A stretch of DNA of 64,000 bases, from assembly GCF_029714425.1 (NCBI RefSeq), contig NZ_CP121668.1, positions 9,321,501 through 9,385,500 of the forward strand, written 5' to 3'. Source of the DNA: Bradyrhizobium sp. CB2312. GTDB lineage: Bacteria > Pseudomonadota > Alphaproteobacteria > Rhizobiales > Xanthobacteraceae. The position numbers and the translations under genes were made by a program. Of the stretch, positions 9,325 to 16,393 are shown one piece after another; the first letter of the stretch is position 1; each line of letters starts with the position of its first letter. The notes under the pieces are model-generated. The model was not told the origin of the DNA. It made no database searches and saw only the letters and a program-made list of their open reading frames with translations.

Positions 9325-9713
9325 GCGCTTTCGCCGCTCTCCGAATAACTCTCACCGAGCCCGGGGCTACCCCTCTCCCCGACCCTCCCCCGCAAGGTCC
9401 CCGCAAGGGGGGGAGGGAGCGAGGCAGGTGTGCCTACCTCACGTTGATCTGTCGCCCCGACCTGGCTCGTCGCCGCCGCGACAATCGGCACTCTCTCTGT
9501 TCCCTCCCCCTTGCGGGGGAGGGTCAGGGAGAGGGGTGCCACACGGGGACTCTCTCGGTGGGCCAAGACGCCCCAGGCGACGCACCTTAACGACACCCCC
9601 AGTTCCCGCTCCTGCCCCGCCATTTCGCTGTCGCCTCCACCGGTCCAACGCGCTAGATTTGCAGGGAAAATGAGATCGGGCGCCTCGCGCGCCCAGGGAG
9701 AAGCACGCTCGCC
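9325..9713. repeat. Intergenic region with CCCTCCCC/GGGGAGGG repeats
   Basis: No gene is seen in this 389-base gap. Bases 9359-9545 contain two related units: CCCCTCTCCCCGACCCTCCC with CCGCAAGGGGGGGAGGG, and CTCCCCCTTGCGGGGGAGGG with AGGGAGAGGGGTGCC. Each forms a GC-rich hairpin, as in dispersed rhizobial repeats. The last 60 bases probably contain the kinase promoter and end in a GGGAGAAG ribosome-binding site. Confidence 0.55.
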
Positions 9714-12700
9714 ATGCTGCACGACTGGGGCGTGATCGCCGCCGCCTTCGGCTATATCGGCTTCCTGTTCCTGGTGGCGAGCCATGGCGACCGCCGCTCG
9801 CCAGCGGGGCCCGGCCGCGCCTCGGGGCTGATCTATCCGCTGTCGCTGGCGATCTACTGCACCTCCTGGACCTTCTTCGGCTCGGTCGGCTTCGCCACCC
9901 GCACCTCGACCGACTTCCTTGCGATCTATGTCGGCCCGATCCTGATGATCGGGCTTGGCGCCGGCGTGCTCCGCCGCGTGATCCAGCTCGCCAAAACCCA
10001 CAACATCACCTCGATCGCCGACTTCATCGGCGCGCGCTACGGCAAGAGCCAGGCGGTGGCGGCAACCGTGGCGCTGATCGCGATCATCGGCTCGGTGCCC
10101 TACATCGCACTCCAGCTCAAGGCGGTGGCGTCCTCGCTGGAAACCATCCTCAGCGAGGACCAGGCGTTCTCCCACATCCCGATCCTGGGCGACATGGCGC
10201 TGATGGTGACGCTGGCGATGGCGGCCTTCGCGGTTCTGTTCGGCACGCGGCAGACCGATGCCACCGAGCACCAGCACGGATTGATGCTGGCGGTCGCGAC
10301 CGAATCCATCGTCAAGCTGGTCGCCTTTCTCGCCGCCGGCATCTTCGTCACCTTCTGGATGTTCTCGCCCCATGAGTTGATCGAGCGCGCGATGAAAACG
10401 CCGGAGGCGGTGCGCGCCATCAACTATTCGCCGTCGATCGGCAATTTCCTGACCATGACGCTGCTGTCGCTGTGCGCGGTGATGCTGCTGCCGCGCCAGT
10501 TCCACGTCAGCGTGGTGGAGAATTCATCCGATGCCGAGGTCGGCCGCGCGCGCTGGCTGTTTCCGCTCTACCTCGTCGCCATCAACGTGTTCGTGATTCC
10601 GATCGCGCTCGCCGGTCTCGTCACCTTCCCGTTCGGCACGGCTGAACCGGACATGTATGTGCTGGCGCTGCCGATGGAGGGAGGCGCGGACCTGCTCAGC
10701 GTCGCCATCTTCGTCGGCGGCCTGTCGGCGGCAACCGCGATGGTGATCGTCGAATGCGTCGCGCTGTCGATCATGGTATCGAACGACCTCGTGGTGCCCC
10801 TGGTGCTGCAACGGCGGCCGGAGGGACGCACCGGCGGGGCCGATTTCAGCGACTTCCTGCTGCGCTCGCGGCGCCTGGCGATCTTCGCCATCATGGTGAT
10901 GGCCTATTTCTACTATCGCGCGCTCGGCAACACCCAGCTCGCGGCAATCGGCCTGCTCTCCTTTGCCGCCATCGCCCAGCTTGCACCGAGCTTCTTCGGC
11001 GGTCTGTTGTGGCGGCGGGGGACCGCGCGCGGCGCAATCGGCGGCATGATGGTCGGCTTCGCGGTGTGGCTCTACACGCTGTTCATGCCGAGCTTCATGG
11101 ATTCCTCGACCACAGGCATCCTGCTGCTCCAGCACGGCCCGTTCGGGATCGAGGCGCTGCGGCCGCAGGCCTTGTTCGGCGCCGACCTGCCGCCGCTGAT
11201 GCATGGCGTGATCTGGTCGCTGTCGCTCAACATCCTCACCTATGTGCTGCTGTCGCTGGCGCGCCAGCCCTCGTCGATCGAGCTGGTGCAGGCCGATCTG
11301 TTCGTGCCCAACACGCTCGCGCCGATCTCGCCGAGCTTCCGCCGCTGGCGCACCACCGTCACGGTGCAGGACATCCAGACCACGGTCGCGCAATATCTCG
11401 GGCCGGACCGCGCGCGGCATTCGTTCGAGGCCTTCTCGGCCAGACGCAACATGCGGCTGGAGCCTGCGGCGCCTGCCGATTTCGAGCTGTTGCAGCACGC
11501 CGAGCACCTGATCGCCTCCTCGATCGGTGCGGCCTCCTCGCGCCTCGTGATGTCGCTGCTGCTGCGCAAGCGCACGGTGTCGGCGAAAGCCGCGCTGAAG
11601 CTGCTCGACGATTCCCATGCCGCGCTGCATTTCAACCGCGAGATCCTTCAGACCGCGCTCAACCACGTGCGTCAGGGCATCGCGGTGTTCGACGCCGATC
11701 TGCAACTGATCTGCTCCAACCGGCAGTTCGGCGACCTCCTCAACGTCCCCCCGCATTTCATCCAGTTCGGCACGCCCTTGCGCGAGATCCTGGAATTCAT
11801 GGGCGTGAGCGATCTGGCCGGTGACACCGATCGCGAGGCGATGATCGAGCAGCGGCTCGTGGCCTACACCACCGACAGCGAGCCCTATCTGGAGCGCCTG
11901 CCGGAACGCCACATGGTCATTGAGGTGCTGACTAACCGCATGCCCGGCGGCGGCTTCGTCATCACCTTCACCGACGTCACGCCGACCTTCGAGGCTGCGG
12001 AAGCCCTGGAGCGTGCCAATGCGTCGCTGGAAAAGCGCGTGCGCGACCGCACCGAGGAATTGACGCGGCTGAACTCCGAGCTGGCGCGGGCCAAGAGCGC
12101 GGCGGAGGACGCCAGCAGCTCCAAGACACGCTTTCTTGCAGCCGCCAGCCACGACATTCTCCAGCCGCTGAATGCGGCGCGGCTCTACATCACGAGCCTG
12201 ATCGAGCGCCAGCACAGCGGCGAGGAGACGCGGCTGGTCGAGAACATCGACGAATCGCTGCAAGCCATCGAGGAGATCCTCGGCGCGCTGCTCGACATCT
12301 CGAGGCTCGATGCCGGCGCGATGGCGACCTCGATCTCGAGCTTCAGGATGGCGGATCTGATGCGCTCGCTGGAGATCGAGTTCGCGCCGATCGCGCGCGC
12401 CAAGGGTCTCGCGCTCGCCTTCGTGCCCTGCTCGCTTCCGGTCGAATCCGATCGCCTGCTGCTGCGGCGCCTGCTCCAGAACCTGATCTCCAACGCGATC
12501 AAATACACCCCGCGCGGGCGCGTGCTAGTCGGCTGCCGCCGCCGCGGCCCCTCGCTCAAGATCTGCGTCTACGACACCGGCGTCGGCATTCCCTCGGCCA
12601 AGCGCGCCGAGATCTTCAAGGAATTCCACCGCCTCGAACAGGGCGCGCGGATCGCGCGCGGCCTCGGGCTCGGCCTCTCGATCGTCGAACGGCTGGCGCG

Positions 12701-13223
12701 CGTGCTCAAGCACGGCATCGCCATCGACGGCAACAAAAGCGGGGGCTCCGTGTTCTCCGTGACGGTGCCGACGGCGAAGGCGGTCACACATACGGCCGCC
12801 GTGACCAGCGCGACGCCGCTGGCCCGCACGCCGATCTCGGGCGCCCTGATCGTCTGCATCGAGAACGACGCGGCGATCCTCGACGGCATGCGCACGCTGC
12901 TGAAAGCCTGGGACGCCGAGGTGATTGCGGTCGCCGATCCCGAGGGTGCGATCGCGGCGATCGAAAAAGCCGGCCGCCGCGTCACCGGCCTGCTCGTCGA
13001 CTATCATCTCGACCGCGGCAACGGCATCGCCGCGATCCGCGACATCCGCCGTCGCTTCGGCGATACCATCCCCGCGATCCTGATCACCGCCGACCGCAGC
13101 CCCGCCGTGCAGGTCGCCGCCCGCGACGAGAAGATCGCAGTGCTCAACAAGCCGGTGAAGCCGGCCTCGCTGCGCGCCCTGCTCGGCCAGTGGCGCACCC
13201 AGCAGATGGTGGCGGCGGAGTGA
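9714..13223 (+). CDS. Hybrid histidine kinase fused to a sodium:solute symporter domain
   Basis: The 1169-residue protein joins a transporter to a two-component sensor. Residues about 1-500 form roughly 13 membrane helices of the sodium/solute symporter (SSS) fold (YCTSWTFFGSVGF, SIADFIGARYGKSQ). Then come a PAS-like domain (about 630-750), a coiled coil, a HisKA domain with phospho-acceptor His near 812 (AASHDILQPLNAARLY), HATPase (NLISNAIKYTPRG, GLGLSIVERLA) and a C-terminal receiver with Asp near 1096 (LLVDYHLDRGNG). The architecture matches CbrA/NahK-like sensors that couple nutrient uptake or sensing to signalling. No partner is adjacent; the LuxR-type regulator at 19340 is one candidate. 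Confidence 0.93.
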   Translation: MLHDWGVIAAAFGYIGFLFLVASHGDRRSPAGPGRASGLIYPLSLAIYCTSWTFFGSVGFATRTSTDFLAIYVGPILMIGLGAGVLRRVIQLAKTHNITSIADFIGARYGKSQAVAATVALIAIIGSVPYIALQLKAVASSLETILSEDQAFSHIPILGDMALMVTLAMAAFAVLFGTRQTDATEHQHGLMLAVATESIVKLVAFLAAGIFVTFWMFSPHELIERAMKTPEAVRAINYSPSIGNFLTMTLLSLCAVMLLPRQFHVSVVENSSDAEVGRARWLFPLYLVAINVFVIPIALAGLVTFPFGTAEPDMYVLALPMEGGADLLSVAIFVGGLSAATAMVIVECVALSIMVSNDLVVPLVLQRRPEGRTGGADFSDFLLRSRRLAIFAIMVMAYFYYRALGNTQLAAIGLLSFAAIAQLAPSFFGGLLWRRGTARGAIGGMMVGFAVWLYTLFMPSFMDSSTTGILLLQHGPFGIEALRPQALFGADLPPLMHGVIWSLSLNILTYVLLSLARQPSSIELVQADLFVPNTLAPISPSFRRWRTTVTVQDIQTTVAQYLGPDRARHSFEAFSARRNMRLEPAAPADFELLQHAEHLIASSIGAASSRLVMSLLLRKRTVSAKAALKLLDDSHAALHFNREILQTALNHVRQGIAVFDADLQLICSNRQFGDLLNVPPHFIQFGTPLREILEFMGVSDLAGDTDREAMIEQRLVAYTTDSEPYLERLPERHMVIEVLTNRMPGGGFVITFTDVTPTFEAAEALERANASLEKRVRDRTEELTRLNSELARAKSAAEDASSSKTRFLAAASHDILQPLNAARLYITSLIERQHSGEETRLVENIDESLQAIEEILGALLDISRLDAGAMATSISSFRMADLMRSLEIEFAPIARAKGLALAFVPCSLPVESDRLLLRRLLQNLISNAIKYTPRGRVLVGCRRRGPSLKICVYDTGVGIPSAKRAEIFKEFHRLEQGARIARGLGLGLSIVERLARVLKHGIAIDGNKSGGSVFSVTVPTAKAVTHTAAVTSATPLARTPISGALIVCIENDAAILDGMRTLLKAWDAEVIAVADPEGAIAAIEKAGRRVTGLLVDYHLDRGNGIAAIRDIRRRFGDTIPAILITADRSPAVQVAARDEKIAVLNKPVKPASLRALLGQWRTQQMVAAE

Positions 13224-13236
13224 GACGCGCGGACGT

Positions 13237-14061
13237 TCAGAAGTCCGTGGAGACGCTGAGCGCGCGCCACCTCTCCAGCTCGTCGAGACGCTGCCGGTCG
13301 GTCGCCGCGATGGCGCTGACGGCATCGCTGCCGAGCGCGATGCGCAGAGGCGGGCGATCCATGTTGGCAAGCTTCAGCACGACAGCGGCGGCCTTGGCCG
13401 GGTCGCCTGGCTGGCGGCCATCGTAATCACGCTGCATCCGGACGGCGGCGCCGACCACCGCGTCGTACTCCGGACGCCCCTCGTCGGTGTCATGCGCGGC
13501 CTGAGCAAAGTCCGTCCGGAAACCGCCGGGCTCGACGATCGTCACATGCACGCCGATCAGCGCCATCTCGCGCGCCAACGATTCCGAAAAGCCTTCGATC
13601 CCCCATTTCGCCGCCGAATAAGGTGCGCGGGCCGGCGCGCCGATCCGGCCGCCGACGGACGAGACCTGCATGATGTGCCCGCGACGCTGCCGGCGCAGCA
13701 CGGGAATCGCCGCCTTGGTGACGATGATGGTGCCGATGAGATTCGCCTCGATCTGCTGCCGAAAGGACTCCAGGCTGGTATCCTCGACCGATCCGAGATC
13801 GCCGAAGCCCGCGTTGTTCACGACCACGTCGAGGCCGCCGAATGCTGTCACGGCAAGATCGATCGCCGCCTGAGCGGCGGCCTCGTCGGTGACATCAAGC
13901 GTTGCGAGCTGCAGTCTTTCTCCTAAACGTTCCCGCAGGGGCTCGAGCGGGCCGAGGCTCCGAGCCGTGGCAACCACCTGGTCGCCCGCCGCAAGCGCCG
14001 CTTCGGTGATGGCGCGGCCGAGCCCGCGCGAGCTGCCGCTGATGAACCAGGTCTTCGACAT
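13237..14061 (-). CDS. SDR family oxidoreductase
   Basis: This 274-residue short-chain dehydrogenase/reductase has the cofactor motif GSSRGLGRAI (residues 9-18), NNAGFGD, and the catalytic YSAAK (Tyr-x3-Lys). The R that follows the Rossmann turn (ATARSLG) suggests NADP(H) preference. It is the last gene of a probable minus-strand operon with cytochrome P460, an epoxide-hydrolase-like enzyme and Ohr, 17 bases after P460. The substrate is unknown. The subfamily looks like the Rhizobiales SDRs often annotated as ketoacyl reductase-like oxidoreductases. Confidence 0.9.
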   Translation of the reverse strand: MSKTWFISGSSRGLGRAITEAALAAGDQVVATARSLGPLEPLRERLGERLQLATLDVTDEAAAQAAIDLAVTAFGGLDVVVNNAGFGDLGSVEDTSLESFRQQIEANLIGTIIVTKAAIPVLRRQRRGHIMQVSSVGGRIGAPARAPYSAAKWGIEGFSESLAREMALIGVHVTIVEPGGFRTDFAQAAHDTDEGRPEYDAVVGAAVRMQRDYDGRQPGDPAKAAAVVLKLANMDRPPLRIALGSDAVSAIAATDRQRLDELERWRALSVSTDF

Positions 14062-14078
14062 GACCGTCTCCCGAGCGC

Positions 14079-14642
14079 TCAGGGCGCGAGCCGCGTGAAC
14101 ACGTAATCGCGGCTCTTGGCGCGGGCCTCGTGGCAGCCCCAGCAGGTGCGGTGCTGCGCCTCATCCACCGGCTTGCCATTGACGAAGCGGCCAAAGCCCC
14201 AGCCACCGGTGGAGGCATATTTTTTGGCGTCCTTGACCATCACCTGCACCGTGGTGGCGGCGCCGGGGATCGTCGCGGATGCGAACTCGGGCGACTGTTT
14301 CCGCTTCCAGGCGCGCTTGACCAGAATGGTGCCGTCGGGGAACGGCAGCCTGCCGGCCTGATAGGCCTCGATTGCGGTCTGGTTGCCGACAACAGCGCGA
14401 AGCTCGTCGAGCGGCGCGGCCTCTTCGGCCGGCGCGATCAGCTCCCACTGCTTGTACCCGTCAGGAATCGTGACGCCGAAGATCGGCGAGGCGTCGGCCG
14501 GATTGCTTTGCGCCGGCCCTTCAGCAAGAGCGATCGAGACCAGATAGGGCACACAGGTCAGGAGAACGACAAGAAGCAGCACGGCCAATGTGATCGCCGT
14601 GGCGCCGAAGCGCTTTTTCATTTCAGGTTCGCTGGACGTCAT
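14079..14642 (-). CDS. Cytochrome P460 family protein
   Basis: The 187-residue protein has an N-terminal membrane anchor or signal (residues about 10-38), a beta-rich domain (PDGYKQWELIAPAEE, FPDGTILVKRAWKRK) and a single c-type haem site CWGCH near residue 168. These are the marks of the cytochrome P460 family, whose studied members oxidise hydroxylamine or bind NO in the periplasm. Whether this one does is not known. It lies between the SDR (17 bases) and the exported hydrolase (72 bases) on the same strand. Confidence 0.85.
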   Translation of the reverse strand: MTSSEPEMKKRFGATAITLAVLLLVVLLTCVPYLVSIALAEGPAQSNPADASPIFGVTIPDGYKQWELIAPAEEAAPLDELRAVVGNQTAIEAYQAGRLPFPDGTILVKRAWKRKQSPEFASATIPGAATTVQVMVKDAKKYASTGGWGFGRFVNGKPVDEAQHRTCWGCHEARAKSRDYVFTRLAP

Positions 14643-14714
14643 GAGGTTTCTTTATGCTTGGGGCGCGGCACGTCCTCGGTCCAGCCGCGCTGGACCGAGG
14701 CGTCAAATGAATGC

Positions 14715-15743
14715 TCAGGTGCCCTCGGCGTCGATGACGGCCTTGGCAAACGCTTCCGGCGCTTCCTGCGGCAGATTGTGACCGATGCCGCCGGTGATCA
14801 GGCGGAAATCGTACCGGCCCTCGAACTTCTTGGCATAGGCGCTGGGATCGGGGTGCGGCGCGCCGTTGGCGTCGCCCTCCATCGTGATCGTCGGAACGCG
14901 GATCACCGGAGCTGCGGCGAGCTTCTTTTCGATCTCCTCGTACTTTGCTTCGCCCTGGGCGAGCCCGAGCCGCCAGCGGTAATTGTGGATCGTGATCGCG
15001 ACATGATCCTTGTTGTCGAGCGCCGCCGCGCTCCGGTCGAACGTCGCGTCGTCGAACTTCCATTGCGGCGAGGCAAGCTTCCAGATCAGCTTTGCGAAAT
15101 CATGCGTGTACTTCTCGTATCCGGCGCGGCCGCGCTCGGTCGCGAAATAGAACTGGTACCACCATTGCAGCTCGGCCGACGGCGGCAGCGGCGCATTTCC
15201 CGCGGCCTGGCTCGAGATCAGATAGCCGCTGACCGACACCAGCGCGCGGCAGCGCTCCGGCCACAACGCAGCGATGATGTCGGCGGTGCGCGCGCCCCAG
15301 TCGAAGCCGGCGACGACCGCCGTCTTGATGTCGAGCTTGTCCATCAGCGCGATGATGTCGACGGCCATTGCAGCGGGCTCGCCGTTGCGCGGCGTCTCGC
15401 TGGAGAGGAACTGCGTCGAGCCGTAACCACGCAGATATGGGATGATGACGCGATAGCCGGCCTTTGCCAGGATCGGCGCGACATCGACGAAGGCGTGAAT
15501 GTCGTAGGGCCAGCCGTGCAGCAGGATCGCGACGGGACCGTTCGACGGGCCAGCCTCGGCATAGCCGACGTTGAGGACGCCGGCATCGATCTGCTTGATC
15601 GGGCCGAAGGACGCGTTCGATGCTCGGGATCGCTGCGCTTCGGTTTGGGCGAGGGCGAGGTCGATCACGCCGAGGCCGACGGCGACGGTCCCTGCGGCGA
15701 CGCCAAAAAACTTGCGACGATGCTGGTCGATGAGCTGCTTCAT
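14715..15743 (-). CDS. Tat-exported alpha/beta hydrolase, epoxide-hydrolase-like
   Basis: The 342-residue protein starts with a twin-arginine signal (HRRKFFGVAAGTVAVGLG), so it probably acts in the periplasm. The fold signatures are the oxyanion loop HGWPYDIHAF and the nucleophile elbow GFDWG near residue 147. The nucleophile is Asp, as in epoxide hydrolases and dehalogenases, rather than Ser. The C-terminal GGIGHNLPQEAPEAF supplies the catalytic His. It follows ohr by 32 bases and precedes cytochrome P460. The substrate is unknown. Confidence 0.88.
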   Translation of the reverse strand: MKQLIDQHRRKFFGVAAGTVAVGLGVIDLALAQTEAQRSRASNASFGPIKQIDAGVLNVGYAEAGPSNGPVAILLHGWPYDIHAFVDVAPILAKAGYRVIIPYLRGYGSTQFLSSETPRNGEPAAMAVDIIALMDKLDIKTAVVAGFDWGARTADIIAALWPERCRALVSVSGYLISSQAAGNAPLPPSAELQWWYQFYFATERGRAGYEKYTHDFAKLIWKLASPQWKFDDATFDRSAAALDNKDHVAITIHNYRWRLGLAQGEAKYEEIEKKLAAAPVIRVPTITMEGDANGAPHPDPSAYAKKFEGRYDFRLITGGIGHNLPQEAPEAFAKAVIDAEGT

Positions 15744-15775
15744 GATGGTGCTACCCGGTTGGTGGTTGGTGATGG

Positions 15776-16195
15776 TCAGATCAGTGCGACCGTGACGTCG
15801 ATATTGCCGCGCACGGCCCTGGAATAAGGACAGGTCTGGTGCGCCTCATCGACGATGCCGCGCGCGACCTCGTGATCGAGGCCCGGCAGGCTGACATTGA
15901 GGCGCGCCCGCAGAGCGTAAGTGCCATCGTCATGGAGAAGGTCGATTTCCGCATCGATCGCGCTTTTCCTGGGAAGCACGATTTTCCGCTTGCGCGCGGC
16001 GATCTCCATGGCGCCTTCGAAACATGCCGACCAGCCGGCCGCGAACAACTGCTCGGGGTTGGTGCCGACGCCTGCTCCGCCCGGTGGCGACAATTTGACA
16101 TCCAGGCGGCCGTCGGAGCTGCGGGACATGCCGTCCCCTCGTCCGCCGCTGGTGTGGGTCCTCGCCGTGTAGATCAGCTTTGCCGCTTGCGTCAT
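15776..16195 (-). CDS. ohr: Organic hydroperoxide resistance protein, Ohr/OsmC family
   Basis: Ohr reduces organic and fatty-acid hydroperoxides with a redox pair of cysteines, normally recharged by lipoylated proteins. The 139-residue protein has both: Cys58 in NPEQLFAAGWSACFEGA and a second Cys near 122 in CPYSRAVRGNIDV. The start MTQAAKLIYTARTHTSGG fits the family; an upstream frame to 16330 is rejected. It is the first gene of the minus-strand cluster and is divergent from the large regulator. No MarR-type OhrR is adjacent, which is unusual for ohr. Confidence 0.93.
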   Translation of the reverse strand: MTQAAKLIYTARTHTSGGRGDGMSRSSDGRLDVKLSPPGGAGVGTNPEQLFAAGWSACFEGAMEIAARKRKIVLPRKSAIDAEIDLLHDDGTYALRARLNVSLPGLDHEVARGIVDEAHQTCPYSRAVRGNIDVTVALI

Positions 16196-16257
16196 GAAAG
16201 TCTCCTTGCCGTCGCGCACCTGACTAGCAGCCACCTCCGCAGCGCGCCCGTTGGGAG

Positions 16258-16275
16258 TTGTGAGAAATTGTGAGA
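16258..16275. promoter_or_regulatory. Direct repeat TTGTGAGA x2, candidate operator
   Basis: TTGTGAGA occurs at 16258-16265 and again at 16268-16275, a 10-base period. It lies between the divergent ohr (63 bases upstream of its start) and the winged-helix regulator. OmpR-type winged helices usually bind tandem direct repeats with a 10-11 base period, so this is a plausible binding site of the regulator encoded next door. Inference only. Confidence 0.35.
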
Positions 16276-16393
16276 CCGGCAGGGAACCCGGTCCGGGAGG
16301 CCCTGCAGACGCGGTCTGATGCCGATGCAAAGCCGGTCTTGCCGGATCGACGCCCGCTCGTTATGCGGTCCTGCAAATGAGCAAGATTTCGTG

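Noticed and set aside
10524..12263. Long open frame (579 codons) opposite the hybrid kinase
   Set aside because: Same effect: complement of a GC-rich gene with clear kinase and transporter domains.
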